A DNA stretch of 64,000 nucleotides, taken from assembly GCF_010499245.1 (NCBI RefSeq), contig NZ_JAAGOW010000002.1, forward strand, positions 1,035,635 through 1,099,634, read 5' to 3'. The DNA comes from Variovorax sp. WS11. Its GTDB lineage: Bacteria > Pseudomonadota > Gammaproteobacteria > Burkholderiales > Burkholderiaceae_C. Positions 7,136 to 14,923 of this stretch are shown piece after piece. Every line of letters begins with the position of its first letter. Positions within the stretch are counted from its first letter, which is position 1. Below the pieces are notes generated by a model. The model saw nothing but the letters and a program-made list of their open reading frames with translations, searched no databases and had not been told where the DNA came from. The position numbers and the translations under genes are program-made.

Positions 7136-10123
7136 TTATGCCTTCTCGATGTTGCAGACCGTCGTCTTGGTCTCTTGCATCATGGTCACGCTGTCGTAGC
7201 CATAGGTGGTCGAGGTATTGATCGCCTCGCCGCGCACCACCGGCGCCGCGCCCGACGGGTAGTAGGGCAGCATGTCCGCGCCCTGCCAGTGGCCGGAGAA
7301 GTGGAAGGGCATGAAGACCGTGTCGGGCCCCACCCGCTCGGTGACCAGCGCCTGCACGTTGAGCTTGGCGCCGGTGGGCGTGTGGACCCAGGCGCGCTCG
7401 CCGTTGCGGATGTTCTTCTCGGCCGCGACCTTGGGGTTGATCTCGATGAACATCTCCTGCTGCAGCTCGGCGAGCCAGGGGTTGGAGCGGGTTTCCTCGC
7501 CGCCGCCCTCGTACTCGACCAGGCGGCCGGAAGTCATGATGTAGGGGAACTTCTCGGCCACCTTGTCCGCGATGTTCTTCTGCTGCACGCTCTTGTAGAG
7601 GGTGGGCAGGCGCCAGAAGGCCATCTTGTCGTCGTGCGTCGGGTACTTGGCCATCAGGTCCGGCCGCGTGCCGTACAGCGGCTCGCGATGCTGCGGGATG
7701 GCATCGGGGAAGTTCCACACCAGCGCGCGCGCCTTGGCATTGCCGAAGACGTGGCAGCCGTGGTTCTTCATGGTGACGCGGATGATGCCGCCCGAGTTGT
7801 CGGTCTTCCAGTTCTTGCCCTCGGCCTTGGCCTTCTCGGCATCGGTGAGTTCGTCCCACCAGCCGAGCTTCTTGAGCAGCAGGTGGTCGAACTCCGGATA
7901 GCCGGTGGTGATCTCGGCGCCCAGCGAACACGAGCCGTCCTCGGCCAGCAGGTTCTTGCCGTTGCGCTCCACGCCGAAGTTGGCGCGGAAGTTGCCGCCG
8001 CCGTCCATCACGTGCCTGGAGGTGTCGTAGAGGTTGGCGCTGCCCGGGTGCTTGAGCGCGGGCGTGCCGTAGCAGGGCCAGGGCAGGCCGAAGTAGTCGC
8101 CCGTGAGGTCGTAGCCGTTGACCTTGTCCTTGCCCGACTTGGCGCGCAGCGTGCGCACGTCGAAGGCGCCCATGTTGCGCATGTGGGCCTGCAGCCGCTC
8201 GGGGCTTTGCCCGGTGTAGCCGATGGTCCAGCAGCTGTTGTTGATCTCGCGAAGGATGTCGTCGGGGAGGGGCTCGTCCATGCCCTTGACCTTCTGCATC
8301 TTGTAGTTCTTGCTGAGCTCCTTGCCGAAGCCCAGCCGATCGGCGAACTGCTGCATGATCATGTGGTCGCTGCGGCTTTCCCACAGCGGCTCGATGACCT
8401 TCTCGCGCCATTGCAGCGAGCGGTTCGAGGCGGTGACCGAGCCGCTGGTCTCGAACTGGGTGCAGGCCGGCAGCAGGTAGACCGCGCGCTTGGGGTTCAG
8501 GTCCTCGGGCCGGCCCGGCATGGCGGCCATGGCCGCGGTCGCAGAGGGGTACGGGTCCACCACCACCAGCAGGTCCAGCTTGTCCATGGCCCGCTTCATC
8601 TCGAGGCCGCGCGTCTGCGAGTTGGGGGCGTGGCCCCAGTAGAAGACGCCGCGCAGGTTGGCGTCCTGGTCGATCAGCTCGTTCTTCTCGAGCACGCCGT
8701 CGATCCAGCGCGAGACCGTGATGCCCGGCTTGCTCATCATCGCGGGCGAGGCAAACTGCTTCTTGATCCACTCGAAGTCCACGCCCCAGACGGAGGCGAA
8801 GTGCTTCCAGGCGCCCTCGGCGATGCCGTAGTAGCCGGGCAGCGAGTCGGGGTTGGGCCCGACGTCGGTGGCGCCCTGCACGTTGTCGTGGCCGCGGAAG
8901 ATGTTGGTGCCGCCACCCGACTTGCCCACGTTGCCCAGTGCCAGCTGCAGGATGCAGGAGGCGCGCACGATGGCATTGCCGATGGTGTGCTGGGTCTGGC
9001 CCATGCACCAGACGACGGTGCCGGGCCGGTTCTCGTTGAGCCAGGTCGCGACCTTCAGCACCTGGGCTTCCTTGACGCCGCAGGCCTCCTCGACCTTGTC
9101 GGGCGTCCACTTGGCCATCACGTCGGCGCGCACCTCGTCCATGCCGAAGACGCGGTCGTTGATGTACTTCTTGTCTTCCCAGCCGTTCTTGAAGATGTGG
9201 TACAGGATGCCAAAGAGGAAGGGGATGTCGGAGCCCGAGCGGATGCGCACGTACTCGTCGGCCTTGGCCGCGGTGCGGGTGAAGCGCGGGTCGACCACGA
9301 TCACCTTGCAGCCGTTCTCCTTGGCGTGCAGCAGGTGCAGCATGCTCACCGGGTGCGCCTCGGCCGCGTTGGAGCCGATGTACATCGCCACCTTCGAGTT
9401 GCGCATGTCGTTGTACGAATTGGTCATGGCGCCGTAGCCCCATGTGTTCGCCACGCCCGCGACGGTGGTCGAGTGGCAAATGCGCGCCTGGTGGTCGCAG
9501 TTGTTGCTGCCGAAGAAGCTCACGAACTTGCGCAGCAGGTAGGCCTGCTCGTTGTTGTGCTTGCTGGAGCCGATCCAGTAGACCGAATCGGGCCCGCTGG
9601 CCTGGCGCAGCTCCTTGAGCCTGGCGGTGATCTCGTCGAGCGCCTGGTCCCAGCCGATGCGCTGGTACTTCCCGTCGATGAGCTTCATGGGGTAGCGCAG
9701 CCGGTACTCGCCATGGCCGTGCTCGCGCAGCGCGGCACCCTTGGCGCAGTGCGCGCCCAGGTTGAGCGGCGAGTCGAAGACCGGCTCCTGCCGGACCCAG
9801 ACGCCGTTCTCGACCACGGCGTCGGAGGCGCAACCGACCGAGCAGTGGGTGCAGACCGTGCGCCGAACCTCGATCTTGCCGGCGCCGACGGCCGCCGGCT
9901 TGCCCTCGGCCGCCTGCGTCTTGCGCATCAGCGTGAGCTGGCCGGCGGCCAGGCCGACACCGACCCCCAACCCCGAGCGCCGCAGGAAGGCGCGCCGGTC
10001 CATGGTCGGCAAGGCATTCGCGAGGCCGCGCCGCAGGCTGTGGACGAAGGGCGAGGCGGCGGATGAAGAATGAAGCGGTTCGCCGTCGCGCGGGGCGGCG
10101 GTCGACTTGCGGGTCAGCAGCAT
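7136..10123 (-). CDS. Formate dehydrogenase alpha subunit, Tat-exported, cysteine type
   Basis: This is the catalytic bis-MGD subunit that oxidises formate to CO2. A [4Fe-4S] site is formed by C91, C94, C98 and C126. The metal ligand is Cys216 in QARICHSTT, encoded by TGC at 9476-9478; E. coli FdnG has selenocysteine (UGA) there, so no selenium machinery is needed. A twin-arginine signal (RRAFLRRSG, residues 43-51, then a hydrophobic stretch) sits behind a 40-residue extension, so the enzyme should fold with its cofactor and be exported to the periplasm. GAGGA precedes the ATG. A start at residue 41 (position 10003) is possible. Whether Mo or W is used cannot be told from sequence. Confidence 0.95.
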   Translation of the reverse strand: MLLTRKSTAAPRDGEPLHSSSAASPFVHSLRRGLANALPTMDRRAFLRRSGLGVGVGLAAGQLTLMRKTQAAEGKPAAVGAGKIEVRRTVCTHCSVGCASDAVVENGVWVRQEPVFDSPLNLGAHCAKGAALREHGHGEYRLRYPMKLIDGKYQRIGWDQALDEITARLKELRQASGPDSVYWIGSSKHNNEQAYLLRKFVSFFGSNNCDHQARICHSTTVAGVANTWGYGAMTNSYNDMRNSKVAMYIGSNAAEAHPVSMLHLLHAKENGCKVIVVDPRFTRTAAKADEYVRIRSGSDIPFLFGILYHIFKNGWEDKKYINDRVFGMDEVRADVMAKWTPDKVEEACGVKEAQVLKVATWLNENRPGTVVWCMGQTQHTIGNAIVRASCILQLALGNVGKSGGGTNIFRGHDNVQGATDVGPNPDSLPGYYGIAEGAWKHFASVWGVDFEWIKKQFASPAMMSKPGITVSRWIDGVLEKNELIDQDANLRGVFYWGHAPNSQTRGLEMKRAMDKLDLLVVVDPYPSATAAMAAMPGRPEDLNPKRAVYLLPACTQFETSGSVTASNRSLQWREKVIEPLWESRSDHMIMQQFADRLGFGKELSKNYKMQKVKGMDEPLPDDILREINNSCWTIGYTGQSPERLQAHMRNMGAFDVRTLRAKSGKDKVNGYDLTGDYFGLPWPCYGTPALKHPGSANLYDTSRHVMDGGGNFRANFGVERNGKNLLAEDGSCSLGAEITTGYPEFDHLLLKKLGWWDELTDAEKAKAEGKNWKTDNSGGIIRVTMKNHGCHVFGNAKARALVWNFPDAIPQHREPLYGTRPDLMAKYPTHDDKMAFWRLPTLYKSVQQKNIADKVAEKFPYIMTSGRLVEYEGGGEETRSNPWLAELQQEMFIEINPKVAAEKNIRNGERAWVHTPTGAKLNVQALVTERVGPDTVFMPFHFSGHWQGADMLPYYPSGAAPVVRGEAINTSTTYGYDSVTMMQETKTTVCNIEKA

Positions 10124-10136
10124 GGTGGTGTCGTCC

Positions 10137-10361
10137 TCAGGCCGAAGTGGTCTGGTAGTAGCGCTTGACGTGTTCGCTCAGCGTGTAGCCGCCGCCCTTC
10201 TCGGGCGCGGGCTTGAGAGCGGGAGTGGCGGCGGAGGCCGGCGCCTCGACGACCTTGGGCAGCACCGTGACGGCTGCTGCGGCTGCGCCGACCGAGGCGG
10301 CGCCCAGAAAGAAACCCCGGCGGGATGCCGGCTTCGTGCCGGCGGATTGGCTGTCCTGCAT
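10137..10361 (-). CDS. Small Tat-signal protein of formate dehydrogenase operons
   Basis: This 74-residue protein has a twin-arginine start (SRRGFFLGAASVGAAAAAV), followed by a short tail ending in YTLSEHVKRYYQTTSA. It matches what I know as the formate dehydrogenase region TAT-target family, found just upstream of Tat-exported FDH alpha genes. It is the first gene of the alpha-beta-gamma-fdhD transcript, 13 bp before the alpha gene. The tail sequence HVKRYYQT is typical of the family. The molecular role is unknown; help in export or maturation of the alpha subunit has been suggested by its position. Confidence 0.88.
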   Translation of the reverse strand: MQDSQSAGTKPASRRGFFLGAASVGAAAAAVTVLPKVVEAPASAATPALKPAPEKGGGYTLSEHVKRYYQTTSA

Positions 10362-10390
10362 ATCGACTCCAGGAGTGGCTCGGTAAAACC

Positions 10391-10414
10391 AGATATGAAA
10401 CCAGTTACATATCT
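10391..10414. promoter_or_regulatory. Near-palindromic candidate operator upstream of the FDH structural operon
   Basis: A 24-bp imperfect palindrome has perfect 7-bp outer arms, AGATATG at 10391-10397 and CATATCT at 10408-10414, plus an inner AAC/GTT pair; 10 of 12 half-site positions match. It sits 30-53 bp upstream of the small Tat gene ATG, in a locally AT-rich stretch between that gene and the torD terminator, the right place for a promoter or regulator site. It could be bound by a formate-, molybdate- or oxygen-responsive regulator; none is encoded next to it. Confidence 0.5.
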
Positions 10415-10453
10415 TTGGATACTAGTCCAGACCCTAATAGGGAGGCAATCAAA

Positions 10454-10467
10454 AGCCCCTCAGGGCT
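10454..10467 (-). terminator. Weak intrinsic terminator after the TorD-like gene
   Basis: Read on the minus strand, AGCCC-TGAG-GGGCT is followed by TTTGATT. The 5-bp stem overlaps the TAG stop of the torD-like gene. It would separate the DUF3305-to-torD transcript from the structural operon that starts just after it. Confidence 0.5.
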
Positions 10468-11083
10468 AGGCCAGCATGTCGAAGCCCTGGGCCTCGACCT
10501 CGGCGAAGGCCCGGGTCAGGCCCGCCAGCGCGGCATAGAAATGCGCCTTCGGATGCTGCGCCACCGCATCGCACATCGCCGGCAGCCAGGGCTGCACATG
10601 GGCGGCGAAGAAGGCCTGCTGCTGCGTCAAGTTGGCCACCGCGACGTCCTCGCCGGCGATCAGGTAGCGCATGACTTCGAACAGGCAAGCCACGTGATCC
10701 TCGGTCTCCGAGACCGCCTGCTCGCGCGCCAGGCCCAGCCGATCCAGGTCGGCGCGCAGGCGCGCCAGCGGCTTGTCGTTGAGGAAGCCGCTCAGGTAGT
10801 GCGATCCGAACAGGTAGATCTCGGGCTTGCCGATGCCCCCGAAGAGCGCGTCGTACTCGTCGCGCGCCGCGGCCGTGTCGAGGCCGCGCGCCACGCCCAC
10901 CAGCTGGCGCCAGGGCTCCTCCAGGAAGGCGCCGGCGGCCGGCGCCTCGGTGGGCGCGACCTGGAAGGCAGCGAGCAGTTCGGCATCGGGGGCCGCGTAC
11001 CAGAGCCGCGCGAGCAGCCCATAGAGCTCGGCGCGCGCAAGCTCCTCGTCGAGCGCGGAAGTGGCCGGCAAGCGATTGCTCAT
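10466..11083 (-). CDS. TorD/DmsD-family molybdoenzyme chaperone
   Basis: This 205-residue helical protein belongs to the TorD family of chaperones that bind Tat signals and help insert molybdenum cofactor. The fit is given by length, the N-terminal helices (ELARAELYGLLARLWY), DEYDALFGG near residue 80, YLFGSHYLSGFLN and VSETEDHVACLFEVMRYLI (the conserved EPEDH-like region, here ETEDH). Its ATG overlaps the stop of the polyferredoxin gene (ATGA, 11080-11083), which implies coupled translation. The likely client is the Tat-exported alpha subunit encoded immediately downstream. Confidence 0.87.
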   Translation of the reverse strand: MSNRLPATSALDEELARAELYGLLARLWYAAPDAELLAAFQVAPTEAPAAGAFLEEPWRQLVGVARGLDTAAARDEYDALFGGIGKPEIYLFGSHYLSGFLNDKPLARLRADLDRLGLAREQAVSETEDHVACLFEVMRYLIAGEDVAVANLTQQQAFFAAHVQPWLPAMCDAVAQHPKAHFYAALAGLTRAFAEVEAQGFDMLA

Positions 11084-13194
11084 AGCTGCGTGATCTTCAT
11101 TTCGTTGGAGGCGCTGTACAGGTCGATGACCCGGCAGTCGCTGCACATCTTGAGGCGCTCCAGCGCCTCGCCCTGGAACATCGCATGGCCGGCCAGCTTG
11201 CCCAGCATGGCCTCGATCGCCTTCTCGGTGCCGAAGGGCTTGTCGCAACGGATGCAGCGCCAGGGCTTCGCCTCGTTGAGCAGCACCGGCTGGCTGCGCT
11301 CGGGCGCCACGAGCAGCCGGGGCACGAGCGAGATGGCGTCCTCGGGGCAGGTGCTTGCGCACAGGCCGCACTGCACGCAGTTCTTCTCGACGAAGCGCAA
11401 CTGCGGCGCGTTGGGGTTGTCCTGCAGGGCGCTCGCCGGGCAGGCGCTCACGCAGGCCAGGCACATGGTGCACTTGCTCTTGTCGACCTCGATGGCGCCG
11501 TAGGGCGAGGCCGCGGGCAGCGCGATGGCCAGCGGTGCTTCGCGGGCGGCCTTCATCGCCGGCGCGGCATCGACCAGGTGGTCGAGCGCAAGCTCGAGCG
11601 TGCTGCGCTTCTCGGCACCGACCGCGAAGCGCGCCGGCACCGCCGGCCGCTGCGGATGCACGCGGGGCAGCTCGGCCAGCGCGCTGTCGAGCGCCGCGGG
11701 CCGGCTCGCCTCGATCAGCCGGAAGTGCGTGCCGGCGTAGCCCAGGCCCGCAAGCACGGCCTGTGCGATCGCCATCTGCTCGCGCAGCGCCTCGATGTAG
11801 GCCGGCGCTTCCTCGCCGGTCGCCAGCACCGCCACCTGCGAGGCGCCGAAGGCGACGGCGCTCAGCCACAGGTCGATGCCGGTGCTCGCCGCATGCCAGA
11901 GGCCGACCGGAATCACTTGGGCCGGCACGCCCTGCGCGCGGCCGAGCCGCGCCTCGCGGCCCAACTGCTCGATCAGGGCCTGGCCGCCTTCGCGGCCATG
12001 CAGCAGCAGCACCGCATCGCGCCCGCCCGCCACGGCATAGGTGGCGAGCAGCGTGCGCAGCTTCGTGCCCTGATCGGGCGCATGCGGGTAGGCGTAGGCC
12101 AGCGCGCCGGTCGGGCACACGGTGGTGCAAGCGCCGCAGCCCACGCAGAGGTTCGGGTTGACGACGATGCGCTGGCGCTCCTTGTCGCTGCTCACCGCAT
12201 GGGCCGAGCAGACCTCGATGCAGGCATTGCAGCCCACCTGCTCGTTGCGGCTGTGGGCGCAGAGCTTCTGCCGGTAGTCGAAGAACTTCGGCTTCTCGAA
12301 CTCGCCGACCAGCTCGCGCAACTGCAGCAGGGTCGCGGGCGCCTGCGCATTCGTCAGGCCGCCGCGCAGGTGGAAGTAGCCCTGCGGCGGCGCGTGCCAG
12401 TCGATCAGCGGCGCCTCGCCCAGGTCGAGCACCAGGTCGAAGCCGGCCTCGAGGGCCTCGGCCGGGCGGCCGAAGTCGATGGCGCCGGCCACCGTGCAGG
12501 CCCGCTCGCAGTCGCGGTGCGACTGGCACTTCGCGTTGTCGATCTGGTAGTCCAGGCCGATGGCCTGCTCGGGGCAGGCCGCCACGCAGGCGTTGCAACG
12601 GGTGCAGAGATCGAGGTCGATGGCGTTGTCGCGCGTCCAGCGCAGCTGGAAGGCGCCGAGCCAGCCGGCGAGCGCATCGATGCGGCCGGCGACCACGGGC
12701 CAGCGGCGCTCCTGCGCACCGCCCGCGCTGCCGGGGCCGCGCGAGAAGATGGTGACCTCCAGCGTGTCGGCCAGCAGCGCGGCCACACGCTCCGCCTCGT
12801 CGAGCGCGCCGACGACCAGCAGCCGGCCCTGGCTCTTGTAGCTCACGATGCCGACCGGTTCGGGCTCCGGCAGCCGGGCCTGCGCGAGCAGCGCCGCGAT
12901 CTTCGGGCTGGCGCTCGCCGCATCGCGACTCCAGCCGCCGGTCTCGCGGATGTTGACGAAGCGGATCGGCGACTCGGCCCCCGGCGTCTGCTGCGCGAGC
13001 TCGCCGAACAGGCGCTTCTCCTGCGTGCAGGCCACGATCACCTCGTCGCCGGACTGGATCGCGCGCTGGAAGGCCGGCGCCTCGCGGCGGCACAGGGTGG
13101 AGTGGAGGGGCAGCGTCTCAGCCAGCGCCGCGCCGAGGGTCTTCGGCTCGAGTGGCATCGTCTTGTTGCAGTCGCAGATCAGCGTGGTGGTCAT
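11080..13194 (-). CDS. Polyferredoxin (multi-[4Fe-4S] protein) of the formate dehydrogenase locus
   Basis: About 704 residues make a soluble iron-sulfur protein. A small N-terminal CDC motif (ICDCNKTM) opens the chain. Cysteine groups follow in order: CTRCNACVAACP, CQSHRDCERAC, CNACIEVC, CVGCGACTTVCP, CTMCLACVSACP and CVQCGLCASTCP. A C-terminal CIRC with CSDC may bind one more metal. At least five [4Fe-4S] clusters are expected. There is no signal peptide or membrane helix, so it should act in the cytoplasm. The chosen start has the typical MTTTLICDC opening; a start nine codons upstream is open but lacks that support. It overlaps the end of the DUF3306 gene by 77 bp and torD by 4 bp. The electron partner is not known. 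Confidence 0.87.
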   Translation of the reverse strand: MTTTLICDCNKTMPLEPKTLGAALAETLPLHSTLCRREAPAFQRAIQSGDEVIVACTQEKRLFGELAQQTPGAESPIRFVNIRETGGWSRDAASASPKIAALLAQARLPEPEPVGIVSYKSQGRLLVVGALDEAERVAALLADTLEVTIFSRGPGSAGGAQERRWPVVAGRIDALAGWLGAFQLRWTRDNAIDLDLCTRCNACVAACPEQAIGLDYQIDNAKCQSHRDCERACTVAGAIDFGRPAEALEAGFDLVLDLGEAPLIDWHAPPQGYFHLRGGLTNAQAPATLLQLRELVGEFEKPKFFDYRQKLCAHSRNEQVGCNACIEVCSAHAVSSDKERQRIVVNPNLCVGCGACTTVCPTGALAYAYPHAPDQGTKLRTLLATYAVAGGRDAVLLLHGREGGQALIEQLGREARLGRAQGVPAQVIPVGLWHAASTGIDLWLSAVAFGASQVAVLATGEEAPAYIEALREQMAIAQAVLAGLGYAGTHFRLIEASRPAALDSALAELPRVHPQRPAVPARFAVGAEKRSTLELALDHLVDAAPAMKAAREAPLAIALPAASPYGAIEVDKSKCTMCLACVSACPASALQDNPNAPQLRFVEKNCVQCGLCASTCPEDAISLVPRLLVAPERSQPVLLNEAKPWRCIRCDKPFGTEKAIEAMLGKLAGHAMFQGEALERLKMCSDCRVIDLYSASNEMKITQL

Positions 13195-13725
13195 CGGTTT
13201 CTTGGCTGGCCGGCTGCGCATCGGTGGCGACCGGTTGGCTGGGAACGGGATCCGTGGAGACGGACTCTGCCACGTCCGCGCTTGCGTCGGGCTCAGGGTC
13301 TTTGTCAGGCTGCTCGTCGAACAGCTTCATGAATTTCGCGCTGGCCATCTGGCGCAGCACGCTCTCGGGCACGGGGGTCGAAACGGAATAGTCGTCGATG
13401 TAAGTGTCGAGACCATCCATGACGTTGAAGTGCGGATCGGTGAACAGCTTCTTGAGCGCGGCGTTCTTGACTTCGGGCGCGACGTTGCTGGCGAGGAAGG
13501 GCTTGAAGTCCGAGTCGGGTGTGAGCGCCTGCGCATCCTCCAGCGTCGGCGCCGGCGGTATTTCTCCCTCCTCTTCCGAGGGAGGGTTGGGGTGAGGGCA
13601 CGCGGCCACAACCGGCGCAGGCTCTACAAGCGCCTTCACCGGCACGACCGGCTCCTCCGGCACCCCCTCCCCCCCCTCACCAGCTGTTTGCGCCGCGACC
13701 ACCGCTCGAAGAACCCTTCAGACAT
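13118..13725 (-). CDS. DUF3306 protein, reading frame interrupted at a G8 tract
   Basis: The ATG at 13725 opens with MSEGFFERWSRRKQL, the usual DUF3306 N-terminus, and overlaps the DUF3305 stop by 8 bp. This frame ends after 29 residues at 13636. The conserved DUF3306 body (KNAALKKLFTDPHFNVMDGL, DTYIDDYS) lies in another frame that is open from 13702 to 13118. The two frames join if one base is gained, or if the ribosome slips back by one, at the eight-G tract (13669-13676, C8 on the plus strand). Causes could be an assembly error, a real frameshift, phase variation, or programmed -1 slippage, since the tract gives the heptamer G GGG GGG in zero frame. The function of DUF3306 is unknown, but it is tied to FDH loci. 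Confidence 0.75.
13669..13676. repeat. Homopolymer G8/C8 tract at the DUF3306 frameshift
   Basis: Eight consecutive C on the plus strand (G on the coding strand) lie about 50 bases into the DUF3306 gene. A second run of five C sits nearby at 13663-13667. A length change of one base here would restore or break the frame. Confidence 0.9.
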
Positions 13726-14305
13726 CGCCCGCCCCCCGCCCGCGCTTCTTCTCCGTCGACACGCTGGCCGCATTGCCGAAGCGATCCACCAGCGGCTTGA
13801 AGCTTTGCGGCCGCTGGCGCCGCTTGGGCTCGGCCTCGTAGTGCTCGTCGACCCAGGTGCGCAGCCATTCCACCACCTCGGGCGGCGCCGGCACCTGCTC
13901 GACCGTCTCCTGCGCATCCAGCCAGCGGCCCGCCTCGCTGTAGCTCAGCGTCACCACCACCGGCCGCGCCATCGGCTCCGCGGCCAGCGTGGCCTCTTCT
14001 TCCAGGCGCCACAGCACGAACCAGCCGGGGGCCGGCGTCGTCGCGTTGAGCCGGTAACCGTCGGTGTCGTCGCGAAACAATTCGACCTTGAAGCCCGGAT
14101 GCAGCCAGCGCTGCACCTCGTCGTCCTGCTGCAGCAGGCGGGGGGCACTGCCGAAGCCCGGTTCGTCGGGCACCACCCCCTCGAGCGTCCAGCGCCAGGG
14201 CTGCCAATGGCTCGAGGGCCCGTGCAGCCGCTCGCGCCGCATCACGACCGCAACCTCGAGCGAGGGGCGTGCGCCGTCATCGATGGGGCTGGGGGGCGAG
14301 TTCAT
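13718..14305 (-). CDS. DUF3305 domain protein of the formate dehydrogenase locus
   Basis: This 195-residue soluble protein belongs to the DUF3305 family, usually encoded with DUF3306 next to formate dehydrogenases. Family features are VAVVMRRERLHGPSSHWQPWRWTL near the N-terminus, LHPGFKVELFRDDTDGYRLNATTP in the middle, PGWFVLWRLEE, and a C-terminal basic tail (TEKKRGRGAGDV). It is the first gene of the DUF3305-DUF3306-polyferredoxin-torD transcript and its stop overlaps the DUF3306 start. No catalytic motif is visible; a role in maturation or electron transfer is guilt by association only. Confidence 0.85.
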   Translation of the reverse strand: MNSPPSPIDDGARPSLEVAVVMRRERLHGPSSHWQPWRWTLEGVVPDEPGFGSAPRLLQQDDEVQRWLHPGFKVELFRDDTDGYRLNATTPAPGWFVLWRLEEEATLAAEPMARPVVVTLSYSEAGRWLDAQETVEQVPAPPEVVEWLRTWVDEHYEAEPKRRQRPQSFKPLVDRFGNAASVSTEKKRGRGAGDV

Positions 14306-14358
14306 GCGCCCGACGATAGCTCAAGCGGCGCGTGGACACGCCGCTGCGGCCATTGCGT

Positions 14359-14778
14359 TCAGGGCAGCAGGGACAGCGACTCGCGCTTGCGCGGGCGCAC
14401 CCAGGTCCGGCGCGGCTGTGCATCGAGCTTGTCCAGGTCGCCCGGCACGGTCACCAGCCGCAAGGCCTCGGCCGGCGGCAGCACGGTGGTGCTGTAGAGA
14501 AAGCGCAGCTGGCAGTCGCCCACGGTGATCGCATCGCCGTTGCCGAGCGGCCGGGTGCCGATCACCCGCTCGTCGTTGAGGTAGGTGCCGTTGCGGCTGC
14601 CGAGGTCGGCGAGCAGGTAGCGGTCGCCCGTCCACTCGATGAGCGCGTGCTGACGGCTCACCTTGTCGCTGTCGATGCACACGCGGTTGTCGACGGCGCG
14701 TCCGATGGTCGTGGACGGTCCGGCGATGTTGATCTGCCGCACGCTGCTGTTGCGGGCCAACACGATGAGTCTGGGCAT
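14359..14778 (-). CDS. Small FHA-domain protein
   Basis: This 139-residue protein is almost entirely one forkhead-associated domain, which binds phosphothreonine peptides. The diagnostic motifs are GRAVDNRV (about residues 26-33), SRQHALIEW (41-49) and SRNGTYLND (61-69). A basic C-terminal tail (WVRPRKRESLSLLP) follows. It lies 53 bp upstream of DUF3305 on the same strand, so it could be transcribed with the FDH accessory genes, but a link is not shown. No kinase or phosphatase is encoded beside it. Confidence 0.9.
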   Translation of the reverse strand: MPRLIVLARNSSVRQINIAGPSTTIGRAVDNRVCIDSDKVSRQHALIEWTGDRYLLADLGSRNGTYLNDERVIGTRPLGNGDAITVGDCQLRFLYSTTVLPPAEALRLVTVPGDLDKLDAQPRRTWVRPRKRESLSLLP

Positions 14779-14923
14779 TCCCTCTTCCTGCTAGTCATTG
14801 AACTGTCACCGAGCTTAGCGGCGCGGTGCAGCCTCCATGCCTGCAAACAGAAGCATCAAAGTCCCCTTGTTCGCCCCTCGTTCACCGCCGCGTGAAGAAG
14901 TTGGCGCGCGGCCAGGTCGCGCG

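Noticed and set aside
9476..9478. Possible selenocysteine in the FDH alpha subunit
   Set aside because: The active-site codon is TGC (Cys), not TGA, and no SECIS-like hairpin is needed.
6458..10066. 1202-codon open frame antisense to the FDH alpha and beta genes
   Set aside because: Composition is biased (Val/His/Ala/Gly/Arg) with no domain; the minus strand carries complete molybdoenzyme and ferredoxin motifs.
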